Of a stretch of DNA of 64,000 bases, positions 13,201 through 25,995 are shown piece after piece. Positions within the stretch are counted from its first letter, which is position 1. Each line of letters begins with the position of its first letter. The translations under genes and the position numbers were made by a program. The stretch spans positions 15,312,801 through 15,376,800 of the forward strand of contig JARWKL010000015.1 of assembly GCA_029961685.1 (NCBI GenBank), written 5' to 3'. The stretch is from Aristolochia californica. Its lineage: Eukaryota; Streptophyta; Magnoliopsida; Piperales; Aristolochiaceae. The notes below the pieces were generated by a model, which was given only the letters and a program-made list of their open reading frames with translations, made no database searches and was not told the DNA's origin.

Positions 13201-14692
13201 ATGTACAGTGGGATATTCACCCGAGCCAAACAACTGACTGTTTTCCCTTTTAAAAAATCTGACCTATAAATCATATATCATTGTAAAGGTTTTGATTGAT
13301 TAGTGATGCATAATGGCAATAACGTTTTTTAGAAATGATGTATGGTTTTGGAGTCAACACTTTGTTAAAATTCCCTCGCCCCTCTTCCATTGATTGTTGA
13401 ACCTAATATATAAAAATCTAAAAGAGTTTACAATCTCTAAAAATCACAGATACTTTTTGGAATTATCTCACTTTGCATTTGTGCATTTCCATTTTGGATG
13501 TTCAAGTTTTTTTCAAATCCAAACTTGAGTTTTCACTCTCCCTTTTTCCTCTTAAACAAAATGATAAGGCAAATAGATCACAACAAAATGAAAATTTTAG
13601 AGTTTATGAATGTAAAAAATTAAAAACTATAATAAATGTAAGAAGAGAAATTTTTTCACGCATTAAAAATAAACTCCAAAGTTTTGTTATCCATGTTTTG
13701 GAAATTCCACTAGTACAACCCCTAATAGCTTGGAATTTTATAAGAAAGAGATTTCTAATTGATCCTAACAAGATTTAAATATTGCTATGCTTACCTGAAA
13801 CATGTTGAAAATGTAAATGACCTAATGATTCAAAAATTTCAAGGAGTAGAAAAAATTAAATTCTTAAGTTAACGTGCGGTGTGATATTTACAAGAGCCCA
13901 ACAACACACTTTTTTCCAATTTACAAAAAGCTGACCTAACAATCATAGATCATTGTAAAGGTTTTGATTGATTAATGATGCGTAATGGCTATAATTTTTG
14001 TTTGAAATTACTTTTGGTTTGGGAGTCAACACTCAGTTAAAGATGTGTTGCCCCTCGTTTTTTGATGATTGCAAAACCTAATATATAAAAAGTAAAAAGA
14101 GTTTACTATCCCTAAATATCAAAGATACTTTTTGGAATTATCTCCCTCAGCATTTGTGAATTTCGATTTTGGATGTTCAATTTCTTTTAAAATCCAAACT
14201 TGGGTTTTAACTCTTCCATTTTTCTCACAAATAATAAAGATAAGGCAAATAGATAACAACAAAATGAAAAATTTAGAGTTTATGTATGCAAAAAATTAAA
14301 AACTTTAATAAATTTAAGTGAAGAAAAAAATTTCACGCACTAAAAATGAACACCAAAGTTTTTGTTGTCCATGTTTGGGAAATTCCACTAGTTCAACTCC
14401 TAACAGCATAGAGTTTTATAAGAAAGAGATTTCTAATTGATCCTAACATGTTTCAATTATGGATATGCATGCCTGAAAGTTGTTGAAGATGCAAATGACC
14501 TAATGACCAAAAAATTTCAAGGAGTAGAAAAATTTTATTCTCAAGTTAATGTACGGGGGGATATTCACCAGAGCCAAACAACCCACTTTTTCCCATTTAA
14601 AAAAAGTTGACCTATAAATCATAGATCATCGTAAAGATTTTAATCGATTTGTGATGCATAACGGCAATAATTTTTGTTAGAAATGGCTTATG
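10280..14692 (+). repeat. Satellite array, segment 3
   Basis: Landmarks fall near 10784, 11477, 12149, 12826, 13499 and 14173. Up to about 11.6 kb this is the second copy of the unit that starts near 5.0 kb. Beyond that the monomers are only ordinarily similar. The segment ends abruptly inside the GACTTATGGTTTGGGAG block, where gypsy copy 1 begins with a shared GTT. No gene seen. Confidence 0.94.
11336..11353 (+). repeat. Poly-C tract (18 C)
   Basis: A run of 18 C at the standard monomer C-site, followed by TGCCCC. Confidence 0.94.
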
Positions 14693-15625
14693 GTTCTTTA
14701 GGGAGATTTTTAGGTTACATGGCATGCCTAGGACAATCGTGTCAGATCGGGATGCTAAGTTTTTGAGTTACTTTTGGAAGATTTTATGGGGAAAACTAGG
14801 AACGAAACTTTTGTATTCTACCACTTCTCACCCTCAAACTGATGGTCAAACAAAAGTAGTTAATAGGACTTTATCCACTTTGTTGTGGGCTATCATTGGT
14901 AAGAACATTAAGACTTGAGAGGATTGTTTACCACATGTTGAGTTTGCTTATAATCGTACCATCCATCCTGCTACTCAGTGCTCACCGTTTGAAGTTGTTT
15001 ATGGTTTTAATCCTTTAACTCCTTTAGATTTATCACCTTTACCTATTTCTGAGCATGTGAACAGAAGAAGGCAGAGTTTGTGAAGCAACTCCATGAGATC
15101 GGTTAAACATAGAGAGGAAAATCGAACAATACATCAAGCAAGCTAACAAGGGACGTCACAAGCTTGTTTTTGAGGTCGGTGATTGGGTGTGGTTACATAT
15201 GAGGAAAGAAATATTTCCAGCCCAACGACATTCTAGGTTGTTGCCCCGAGGAAACAGACCATTTCAAGTGCAATGACAATGCTTACAGACTTGACTTACC
15301 TGGTGAGGACAATGTTAGTGCTACATTCAATGTTACTGAGTTAAGTCCTTTTGATGTTGGTGAGGATTTGAGGACAAATCCTTCTCAAGAAGAGGGGAAT
15401 GATGAGGACATCGAGCCGACACAGAATACTCATGAACCAACTCAAGTTCCAGTTGGTCCAATGACGAGGGCACGAGCTAAAAGATTCAAAGAAATGCTGA
15501 ATAACTTAGTCCGAAGAGTTATACAACAAGATGAGAGTGTGGTCACTACGGAAGGGGAACAAAGGCTGGTTTTGCTCATCAAAGTTGATCTGGAAGAAAG
15601 CCCAACAGCCATACACGTGCATTGA
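14693..15625 (+). pseudogene. Ty3/gypsy integrase, broken C-terminal part (copy 1)
   Basis: The fragment runs from the integrase core to the end of the polyprotein. An open stretch at 14724-14918 has SDRDAKF, with the second catalytic Asp, and HPQTDGQT followed by Lys where the catalytic Glu belongs (35 residues after the Asp). It then meets a TGA in place of the Trp codon kept by copies 2 and 3. Further frame breaks lie near 15061, 15100 and 15273, each a small deletion relative to copy 2. The last stretch, 15368-15625, carries the acidic [11 protein letters not shown] segment and the TRARAKRF motif and ends at the family's normal stop. It is not functional. The lack of a chromodomain after the GPF-type region suggests a chromovirus of CRM-like type, but the clade is not proven. 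Confidence 0.9.
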
Positions 15626-16167
15626 GAAAGCACATGTGGTTAGAAGATCTCTTGGGACCTACGAGGATATTCACGAGTTGGCAATTCATCCTAGAAGGGC
15701 ATGTGGTTAGAAGATCTCATGGAATCTACAAGGATATCCACGAATTGCCACCTAATCTTGGAAGATCATGTGGGAATATATTAGGTTTCAATTTACGTTA
15801 AGTTACCTTAAGTTTTCCTTTAATTGAATGTAATTAGGGGAAGTGATTTATTTACATTATTTCGATGGCCTCCATTATAAATAGATGGCTTGTAAACGGA
15901 ATTGGGACTTTTTGATCATTATTGATATTGAGAGATTATTCTTCTTGTGTTCTTGAAGGAACTATTCCAACTTATCAGGGACTTTTCCTTGTGGCATTCA
16001 ATCGACTTATCAAATGGATTTCCATACCCGTTTGTGGCATCTTCACCGTACAGAGGTTCTTGCTTTGTTATGCAACGGGTCATGGTTTTCCATCAAACTT
16101 GAAAGTCTTGAGGATGATTACCAGATATGGTATCGGGTTTTGTCACAGGTTGACGTGGTTCATATCA
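15626..16167 (+). mobile_element. 3' untranslated region and putative 3' LTR of gypsy copy 1
   Basis: After the stop, GCATGTGGTTAGAAGATCTC occurs twice about 67 bp apart (near 15630 and 15700), followed by an A+T-rich stretch and a TATA box at 15876. The block ends ...ATATCA directly against satellite, as expected for an LTR terminus ending CA. I could not fix the LTR start. Candidates are the TGTGG steps near 15634 or 15701, or a position near the GTGGGAATATATTAGG block about 15770. A TGGTATCGGG motif near 16130 resembles an initiator-tRNA primer site, so the LTR could instead end just before it. Confidence 0.6.
15876..15884 (+). promoter_or_regulatory. TATA box of gypsy LTR, copy 1
   Basis: TATAAATAG lies within CCTCCATTATAAATAG. 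The same core occurs in copy 2 and is mutated in copy 3 and its duplicate. Confidence 0.55.
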
Positions 16168-19100
16168 TTATGTGTGCAAAAAATTGAAAAAAATAATAAA
16201 TGTAAGTGAAGAAATTTTTTTAACGCACTAAAAATGAACACCAAAGTTTGGTTGTCCATGTTTGGGAAATTCCACTGGTGCAACCCCTAATATCTTGGAA
16301 TTTTATAAGAAAGAGATTTCTAATTGATCCTAACATGATTTTAAAAATGGATGCATGAGTGAAACATGTTGGAGATACAAATGACCTAATGATCCAAAAA
16401 TTTCGAGGAGAAGAAAAAATTAAATTCTCAAGTTAACGTGCGGTGGGATATTCACCCGAGCCCAATAACCCAATTTTTGCCCATTTACAAAAAGCTTACC
16501 TATAAATCATAGATCATCGTAAAGGTTTTGATCAATTAATGATGCATAACGGCAATAATTGTTTTTAGAAATGACTTATGGTTTAGGAGTCCCCCCTCCC
16601 CCCCCGCCCTCCCACCCTTTCCATTGAATGCAAAACCTAATATAATCTAAAAGACTTTACAATCCCTAAAAGTCACATATAATTTTGGGAATTATCTCTC
16701 CCTGCATTTGTGCACTTCCATTTTGGATGTTCAATTTTGTTTTCAAATCAAAACTTGTGTGATCACTCTCCCTTTTTTCTCGTAAACAAAAAGATATGGA
16801 CAATATATCACAATAAAATGAAAATTTTAGAGTTTATATATCCAAAAAATTTAAAAATATAAAAAATTTAAGTGAAGAAAAAATTTTCACGCACTAAAAA
16901 TGAACACCAAAGTTTTATTATCCATGTTTAGGAAATTCCAATTGTACAACCCCTAATAACATGGAATTTTATAAGAAAGAGATTTCTAATTGATCCTAAA
17001 AAGATTTAAATATGGATATGCATGCCTATAAAAATTTGAAGATGCAAATGACCTAATGATTCAAAAATTTCAAGGGGTAGAAAAAATTAAATTCTCAAGT
17101 TAACGTGCAGTGGGATATTCACCAGAGCCAAACAACCCACTTTTTGCCAATTTACAAAAAGCTGACCTAAAAATCATAGATCATCGTAAAGGATTTGCTC
17201 GATTAATGATGCGTAATAGCTATAATATTTTATAGAAATGACTTACGGTTCGGAAGTCAACACTCAGTTAAAAATGCCTCGCCCCCATTTTTCGATGATT
17301 GCAAAACCTAATATATAAATAACTAAAAGAGTTTACAATCCCTAAAAATCACATATACTTTTTGGAATTATCTCCCTCCACATTTGTGAATTTCGATTTT
17401 AGATGTTCAATTTTTTTTCAAATCTAAACTTCAGATTTCACTCTCCCATTTTTCTTGTAAACAAAAAGGATAAGGCAAATAGATCACAACAAAATGAAAA
17501 TTTTAGATTTTATGTATGCAAAAATTGAAAACTATATTAAATGTAAGTGAAGAAAATATTTTCACGCACTAAAAATGAACACCAAAGTTTTTGTTATCCA
17601 TGTTTGGCAAATTCCACTAGTACAACCCCTAATAGCATGGAATTTTATAAAAAAGAGATTTCTAATTGATCCTAACATGTTTTAAATATGGATATGCATG
17701 CCTGAAACATTTTGAAGATGCAAATGACCTAATGATCCAAAAATTTCATGGAATGGAAAAAAATTAAATTCTCAAAATTGAGAAAAAAGGGAGAGTGATC
17801 ACACAAGTTTTGATTTGAAAACAAAATTCTCAAGTTAACACGCGGTGGGATTTTCACCCGAGTCAAACTACCCACTATTTTCCCATTTAAAAAATGCTGA
17901 CCTAACAATCATAGATCATTGTAAAGGTTTTGATCGATTATTGTTTCGTAAAGGCAATAATTTTTGTTATAAATGACTTTTGGTTTGGGACTCCACACTC
18001 AGTTATAATTCCCATGCACCCCCTCCTCCCTTTCCCGATGATTGCATAACCTAATATTTTAAAAAATAAAAGAGTTTACAATCCCAAAAAATCATAGATA
18101 CTTTTTGGAATTATCTCTCTCAGCATTTGTGCATTTCCATTTTGGATGTTCAATTTTTTTTCAAATCCAAACTTGAGTTTTCTCTCTCCCTTTTTTCTTG
18201 TAAACTAAAAGATAAGGAAAAAAATGAAAATTTTAGAGTTTATGTATGCAAAAAATTTAAAACTATAATAAATGAAAGTGAAGAAAAAATTTTCACGCAC
18301 TAAATATGAACACCAAAGTTTTGTTATCCATGTTTGGGAAATTCCACTAGTACTACCCCTAATAGATTTGAATGTTATGAGTAAGAGATTTCTAATTGAT
18401 CCTAAAATCATTTAAATATGGATATGTGTGCCTGAAACATGTTGAAGTGCAAATGACCTAATGATCCAAAAACTTCAAGGATTAGAAAAAATTAAATTCT
18501 CAAGTCAACGTGTGGTGGGTTATTCACCCAAGCCAAACAACTCATTTTTTTCCCATTTAAAAAAAAAGCTGACCTATAAATTATAGATCATCGTGAAAGT
18601 TTTGATCGATTAATGATGTATAATGGCTAAAATTTTTGTATGAAATGAATTATGGTTTGGGAATGAACACTCAGTTAAAATTCCCTCGCTCCTCTTTTCT
18701 ATTGATTGCAGAACCTAATATATAAAAATCTAAAAGAGTTTACAATCCCTTAAAATAACAGAAACTTTTTGGAATTATCTCTCTCTGCATTTGTACATTT
18801 CCTTTTTGAATGTTCAATTTTTTTTCAAATCCAAACTTCTGTTTTCACACTCCCATTTTCTCGTAAACAAAAAAGATAAGGCAAACAGATCACAACAAAA
18901 TAAAATTTTTAGAGTTTATGTATGCAAAAAATTAAAAACTATAATAAAAGTAAGTGAAGAAAACATTTTCACGCACTAAAAATGAACACCAAAGTTTTTT
19001 TTATCCATGTTTGGGAAATTCCACTAGTACAACCCCGATTTCTAATTGATCCGAGCAAGATTCAAATATGGATATGCATGCCTAAAACATGTTGAAGATG

Positions 19101-22100
19101 CAAATGACCTAATGATTCAAAAATTTAGAGTAGAAAAAATTAAATTCTCAAGTTAACGTGCGGTGGGATATTTACCACAACCAAACAACCCACTTTTTTC
19201 CCATTTAAAATTAGCTGACCTATAAATCATAGATCATCGTCCAAATTTTAATTGATTAATGATGCGTAATGGCTATAATTTTTGTTAGAAATGACTTATG
19301 GTTTGGGAGTCAACACTCAGTTAAAAATTAAAATTCCCTCGTCCCCCACTTTCCATTGATTACAGAACCTAATATATAAAAATCAAAAAGAGTTTACAAT
19401 CCTTAAAAATTAGACATAATTTTTGGAATTATCACTCTCTGCATTTATCCATTTCCATTCTGGATGTTCAATTTTTTTTCAATTCCCATTTTTCTCGTAA
19501 ACAAAAAGATAAGGCAAATACATCACAAAAAAATAAAAGTTTTAGTGTTTATGTAAGAAAAAAATTGAAAACTATAATAAATGTAATTGAAGAATTTTTT
19601 TTCACGAACTAAAAATGAACACCCAAGTTTTGTTATCCATGTTTTGGAAATTCCTCCCTAATATCTAGGAATTTTATAAGAAAAGATTTCTAATTGATCC
19701 TAACTAGATTTAAATATGGATATGTATGGCTGAAACATGTGAAAGTTGCAAATACCTAATGATTCAAAAGTTTTAAGGAGTAGAAAAAATTAAATTCTCA
19801 AGTTAACATGTGGTGGGATATTTACCAGAGCCAAACAACCCACTTTTTGTCTATTTAAAAAAACCTGACCTAACAATCATAGATCATTGTAAAGGTTTTG
19901 ATCGATTAATGATGAGTAATGGCTATAATTTTTGTTAGAAATGACGTATGGTTTGGTATTCAACACTCAGTTAAAAATGACTCGCCCTCTGTTTTCCTAT
20001 GATTACGATACCTATTAATAAAAAAATAAAAGAGTTTACAATCCCGAAATATCACAGATACTTTTTGGAATTATCTCTCTCAACATTAGTGCATTTCGAT
20101 TTCTGATGTTCAATGTTTTTTCAAAACCAAACTTGAGCTTTCACTCTCCCATTTTTTCACGTAAACAAAAAACATAAGGCAAATAGATCACAACAAAATG
20201 AAAATATTAGAGTTTATGCATGCAAAAAATTGAAAACTATAATAAATGTAAGTGAAGAAAAAATTTTCACGCACTAAAAATGAACACCAAAGTTTTTGTT
20301 ATCCATGTTTGGGAAATTCCACTAGTTCAACCCCTAATAGAATGAGATTTTATAAGAAAGAGATTTATAATTGATCCTCACATTATTTAAACATGTATAT
20401 GCATGCCTGAAACATGATGAAGATGCAAATGATCTAATGATCAAAAAATTTCAAGGAGAAGAAAAAATTAAAATGTCAAGTTAATGTACGATGGGATATT
20501 CAACCGAACCAAACAACCCACTTTTTCCCACTTAAAAAATGTTGACCTAACAATTATAGATCATCGTAAAGGTTTTGATCGATTAATAATGCGTAAAGGC
20601 AATAATTTTTGTTAGTAATGACTTATGGTTTGGGAGTCAACACTCAGTTAAAATTTCTTCGCTCTCCCTTTTCCAATGATTGCATAACATAATATATAAA
20701 AAACTAAAAGAGTTTACAATCCCAAAAAATCACAGATACTTCTAAGAATTATCTCTCTCTGCATTTGTGCATTTCCATTTTGGATGTTCAATTTTTTTTC
20801 AAATTCAAGCTTGAGTTTTCACTCTCCCTTTTTTCTCGTAAACAAATAGAAAAGGCAAATAGATCACAACAAAATGTGAATTTTAGAGTTTATGTATGCA
20901 AAAAATTGAAAACTATAAAAAATGTAAGTGAAGAAAAAAATTTCACGCACAAAAAACGAACACCAAAGTTGTGTTATCCATGTTTGGGAAATTCCACTAA
21001 TACAACCCCTAATAGCATGGAATTTTATAAGAAAGAGATTTCTAATTGATCGTAAAAATATTTAAATAAGGATATGCATTCCTAAAACATGTTGAAGATG
21101 AAAATGACCTAATGATCCAAAAATTTCAAGGAGTAGAAAAAATTAAATTATCAAGTTAACGTGCTGTGGGATATCACCCGAGCCAAACAACCCACTTTGT
21201 GCCCTTTTACAAAAAGCTGACCTATAAATCATAGATCATCGTCAACGGTTTGATCGATTAATTATGTATAACTGCAATAATTTTTGTTAGAAATGACTTA
21301 TGGTTTGGGAGTCAACACTCAGTTAAAATTCCGTCGCCCGCACTTTTCCAATGATTGCATAACCTAATATATAAAAAACTAAAAGAGTTTATATTCCCAA
21401 AAAATCACAGATACTTCTAGCAATTATCTCTCTCTGCATTTTTGCATTTCGATTTTGGATGTTCAATTTTTTTTCAAATCCAAAATTGAGCTTTAACTCT
21501 CCCTTTTTTTCTCGTAAACAAAAAGATACAGCAAATAGATCACAACAAAATCAAAATTTTAGAGTTTATGTATTAAAAAAATTGAAAACTGTAATAAATG
21601 TAAGTAAAAAAAATTATTTCATGCACTAAAAATTAACACCAAAGTTTTCTTATCCATGTTTGGGAAATCCACTAGTACAACCCCTAATAGCTTGGAATTT
21701 TATTTGAATGAGATTTCTAATCGATCCTAACAAGATTGAAATATGGATATGCATGCCTAAAACATGTTGAAGATGCAAATGACCTAATGATTCAAAATTT
21801 TCAAGCTGTAGAAAAAATTAAATTCTCAAGTTAACATGCGATGGGATATTTATTAGAGCCAAACAATCCACTTTTTTGCGTATTTACAAAATGTTGACCT
21901 AACAATCATAGATCATCGTAAAGGCTTCGATCGATTAATGATGCGTAATAGCTATAATTTTTGTTAGAAATGGTTATGGTTTGGGAGTCAACACTTAGTT
22001 AAAAATGCCTCACCCTCCGTTTTCTGATGATTGCAAAATCTAACATATAAAAAAATAAAAGTGTTTACAATCCATAAATATGAAATATACTTTTTGGAAT

Positions 22101-25100
22101 TATCTCTCTCAGCATTTGTGCATTTAAATTTTGGATGTCAATTTTTTTTCAAATCCAAACTTTAGATTTCACTCTGCCATTTTAAGGCAAATAGATCACA
22201 AAAAATGAAAATTTAAGAGTTTATGTATGAAAAAAATTGAAAACTATAATAAATGTAAGTGAAGAAAAAAATTTCCTGCACTAAAAATGAACACCAAAGT
22301 TTTGTTATCAATGTTTGGGAAATTCCACTAGTACTACCCCTAATAAATTTGAATGTTATAAGTAAGAGATTTCTAATTGATCCTAACATGATTTAAATAT
22401 GGATATGCGTGCCTGAAACATGTTGAAGATGCAAATGACCTAATGATCCAAAAATTTCAAGGAGTAGAAAAAATTAAATTCTCAACTTAACGTGTGGTGT
22501 GATATTCACCCAGCCAAACAACCCACTTTTTTCGCATTTTCAAAAAGTTGAGCCATAAATCATAGATCATCATCAAGGTTTTGATCGATTAATGATGCAT
22601 AACGGCAATATTTTTTGGTAGAAATGACTTATGGTTTGGGATTCAACACTCAGTTAAAATTCCCTCGCACCCCTTTTTTCATTGATTGCAGAACCTAATA
22701 TTTAAAAATCTAAAAGTGTTTGCAATCCCTAAAAATCATAGATACTTTTTGGTATTATCTCTCTTTACATTTGTGCATTTCTATTTTGGATGTTCAATTT
22801 TTTTTCAAATCAAAACATGAGCTTTCACTCTCCCTTTTTTCTCGTAACCAAAAAGAGAAGGTAAAGAGATCACAACAAAATGAAAATTTTAGAGTTTATG
22901 TATGCAAAAAATTGAAAACTATAATAAATGTAAGTGAAGAAATTTTTTTCATGCACTAAAAATGAACACCAAAGTTTTGTTATCCATGCTTGGGAAATTC
23001 CACTAGTACAACCCCTAATAGCTTGGAATTTTATATGAAAAAGATTTCTAATTGATCCTAACAAGATTTAAATATGGATATGCATGCCTGAAACATGTTG
23101 AAAATGCAAATGACCTAATCATTGAAAAATTTCGAGTAGAAAGAATTAAATTCTCAAGTTAACGTGCGGTGGGATATTTGCTAGAGCCAAATAACCCACT
23201 TTTGGCCTATTTACAAAAAGCTGACCTAACAATCATAGATCATCATAAAGGTTTTGATAGATTAATGATGCATAAGGGCTATAATTTTTTTTAGAAATAA
23301 CTTATTGTTTAGGAGTCAACACTCCGTTAAAACTGCATCGCCCCCCATTTTAAGATGATCGAAAAACTTAATATATAAGAAACTAAAAGAGTTTACAATC
23401 CCTAAAAATCATAGATACTTTTTGGAATCATCTCTCTCAGCATTTGTGCATTTTGATTTTGGATGTTCAATTTTTTTTCAAATCCAAACCAGTGTTTTCT
23501 CTCTCCCATTTTTCTCGTAAACAAAAAAAGATAAGGCAAATAGATTACAAAAAATAAATTTTTTTGAGTTTATGTATGAAAAAATTGAAAACAATAATAA
23601 AAGTAAGTGAGAAAAAAATTTCACGCATTAATAATGAACACCAATGTTTTTGTTATCCATGTTTGGGAAATTCCATTAGTACAACCCCTAATAGCATAGA
23701 GTTTTATAAGAAAGAGATTTCTAATTGATCCTAGCATGTTTCAAATATGGATATGCATGCCTGAAACTTGTTGAAGATGCAAATGACCTAATGACAAAAA
23801 AATTTCAAGGAGTAGGAAAAATTCAATTATCAAGTTAACGTACAGGGGGATATTCACTCGAGCCAAACAACCCACATTTTCCAATTTAAAAAAAGCTGAC
23901 CTATAAATCATAGATCATAAAGGTTTTGATCGATTAGTAATGCATAACGGCAATAAGTTTTGTTAGAAATGACTTATAGTTTGGGAGTCAACACTCAATT
24001 AAAATTCCCTCCCCCCCTCTTTGTCCATTGATTGCATAACCTAATATATAAAAATCTAAAAGAGTTTACAATCCCTAAAAATCACAGATACTTTTTGGAA
24101 TTATCTCTCTCTCATTTGAGCATTTCAATTTTGGATGTTCAATTTTTTTTCAAATCCAAACTTGAGTTGTCACATTCCCTCTTTTCTTGTAAACATAAAG
24201 AAAAGGCAAATAGATCACAACAAAATGAAAATTTTAGAGTTTACGCATGCAAAAAATTGAAAACCATAATAATTGTAAGTGAAGAAATTTTTTTCAAGCA
24301 CTTAAAATGTACACCAAAGTTTTGTTATCCATGTTTATGAATTTCAACTAGTACAACCCCTAATAGGTTGGAATTTTATAAGAAAGAGATTTATAATGGA
24401 TCCTAACAAGATTTAAATATGGATTTGCATGCCTGTAACAAGTTGAAGATGCAAATGACCTAATGATTCAAAATTTTCAAGGATCAGAAAAAATTTAATT
24501 CTCATGTTAACGTGCGGTGGGATATTTACTAGAGCCAAACGACCCACTTTTTACCTATTTAAAAAAAGTTGACCTAACAATCATAGATCATCGTAAAGGT
24601 TTTGATCGATCAATGATGCATAATGGCTATAATTTTTGTTAGAAATAACTTGTTGTTTGGGAGTCAACACTCAGTTAAAAATGCATCACCCCCATTTTGG
24701 ATGATTGCAAAACATAATATATAATAAAATAAAAGAGTTTACAATACCTAAAAATCACAGATACTTTTTGGAATTATCTCTCTCAACATTTGTGCATTTC
24801 GATTTTGGATGTTCAATTTATTTTTATAATCCGAACTTGAGTTATCACTCTCCCATTTTTCTCGTAAACAAAAAAGATAAAGCAAATAGATCATAAAAAA
24901 TGGAAGTTTTAGAGTTTATGTACGTAAAAAAAATGAAAACTATAATTTATGTAAGTGAAGAAAAAAATTTCATGTACTAAAAATGAACACCAAACTTTTT
25001 GTTATCCATGTTTGGGAAATTCCACTAGTACAACCCCAAATTGCATGGAATTTTAAAAGAAAGAGATTTCTAATTGAACCTAACAAATTTCAAATATGTA

Positions 25101-25721
25101 TATGCATGCTTGAAACATGTTGAAGATGCATGTAACCTAATGATCCAAAAATTTCAACGAGAAGGAAAAATTAAATTCTCAAGTAAACATACGGTGGAAT
25201 ATTCGCCCTAGCTGAACAACCCATTTTTTCCCATTTTAAAAAAGCTGATCTATGAATCATAGATCATCGCAAAGGTTTTGATTGATGAATGATGCATAAC
25301 GACAATAATTTTTGCTTGAAATGACTTATGGTTTGGGAGTCAACACTCAGTTAAAATTCCCTCGGCCCTCCTTTTCCATTGATTGCAGAACCAAATATAG
25401 AAAAATCCGAAAGAGTTTACAATCCCTAAAAATCACAGATACTTTTATGAATTATCTCTTTCTACATTTGTGCATTTCTATTTTGGATGTTCAACTTTTT
25501 TTCAAATCCAAACTTGAGTTTTCACTCTCCCTTTTTTCTCGTAAACAAAAAGATAAGGCAAATTGATCACGAAAAAATGAAAATTTTAGAGTTTACGCAT
25601 GCCAAAATTTGAAAACAATGATAAATGTAAGTCAAGAAAATTTTTTCATGCTCTAAAAATGAACACCAAAGTTTTGTTATCCATGTTTGGAAAATTCCAC
25701 TAGTACAACCCCTAATAGCTT
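16168..25721 (+). repeat. Satellite array, segment 4 (about 14 monomers)
   Basis: Landmarks fall near 16727, 17403, 18146, 18810, 19464, 20106, 20784, 21469, 22135, 22790, 23463, 24135, 24810 and 25487. The 743-bp step between 17403 and 18146 includes the 49-bp inverted insertion at 17780. The monomer near 19030 lacks about 30 bp between ACAACCCC and GATTTCTAATTG. C-site runs here are mostly short and non-uniform (for example a C-rich patch at 16581-16617). No host gene or RNA gene seen. Confidence 0.95.
17780..17828 (-). repeat. 49-bp inverted copy of an upstream satellite stretch
   Basis: Bases 17780-17828 are the exact reverse complement of 16733-16781, about 1 kb upstream, including that monomer's unusual CAAATCAAAACTTGTGTGATC variant. 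The insert sits in the AAATTCTCAAGTTAAC block, and AAATTCTCAA is present on both sides of it. It is the only reverse-oriented satellite piece I found. Confidence 0.93.
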
Positions 25722-25823
25722 CAAGATGACACGTTTTTGGGGAAATTTAGAGTGCTAGTGAAAATTCAGCAGAAGGTAAGTTCTATAGGCATGAAGGCTT
25801 CTTGTTTCGAGAAAATAAATTAT

Positions 25824-25995
25824 GTGTGCCTAATTTTTCAATGAGAGACTTGTCTATTCAAGGATCCCATAGTGGGGGGTTTAATGGGACACTTTGGAGT
25901 CGCTAAGACGTGTGCCTAATTTTTCAATGAGAGACTTGTTTGTTCGAGGATCCCATAGTGCAGGGTTTAATGGGACACTTTGGAGTCGCTAAGAC
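25824..25995 (+). repeat. 86-bp tandem duplication inside gypsy copy 2
   Basis: Units 25824-25909 and 25910-25995 both run from GTGTGCCTAATTTTTCAATG to GGAGTCGCTAAGAC with only a few differences. Copy 3 has one unit at this place. 86 is not a multiple of three, so the duplication breaks the reading frame at the start of the integrase zinc finger. Confidence 0.93.

Larger units (their letters stand above)
14693..16167 (+). mobile_element. Ty3/gypsy retrotransposon 3' remnant, copy 1 (5'-truncated)
   Basis: This block holds the second half of the integrase, the C-terminal tail and a 3' LTR-like region. It starts at the codons for the FFREI block, equivalent to about 26291 in copy 2, with a GTT overlap against the satellite. 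It ends ...CATATCA, after which satellite resumes at TTATGTRTGC. That right junction is shared with copies 2 and 3, but the left one is not. A deletion that removed part of the element and about 350 bp of adjacent satellite explains this. No gag, protease, reverse transcriptase or RNase H is present. Confidence 0.9.

Noticed and set aside
16125..16150. TGGTATCGGG near the right end of each gypsy copy as a tRNA primer-binding site
   Set aside because: It resembles an initiator-tRNA site, but the element stops about 35 bp later with ...TATCA against satellite in every copy, which suits an LTR end better. Left open in the feature notes, not annotated as a site.
15922..16209. 95-codon plus frame in the gypsy copy 1 LTR region
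   Set aside because: It lies in non-coding LTR sequence, crosses the junction into satellite, and is not open in copies 2 and 3.
20765..21049. Recurrent plus-strand open frames of about 60-100 codons (MCISILDVQFFFKSKLEF-like) in many monomers, e.g. 4789, 8128, 13473, 20765, 24032 and 51114
   Set aside because: They are the same stretch of the satellite read again and again. Many other monomers break the frame by indels in the T-run or by stops. There is no domain, no consistent start and no sign of codon-level conservation. A Ka/Ks test over all monomers would decide it.
22870..23064. Recurrent minus-strand open frames (MLGSIRNLFLIKFQAIRGC-like), e.g. 12905, 18205, 22870, 43937, 49800, 55405 and 62444
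   Set aside because: This is the antisense shadow of a conserved stretch of the monomer. It is low-complexity, hydrophobic from A+T-rich codons, and disrupted in most copies.
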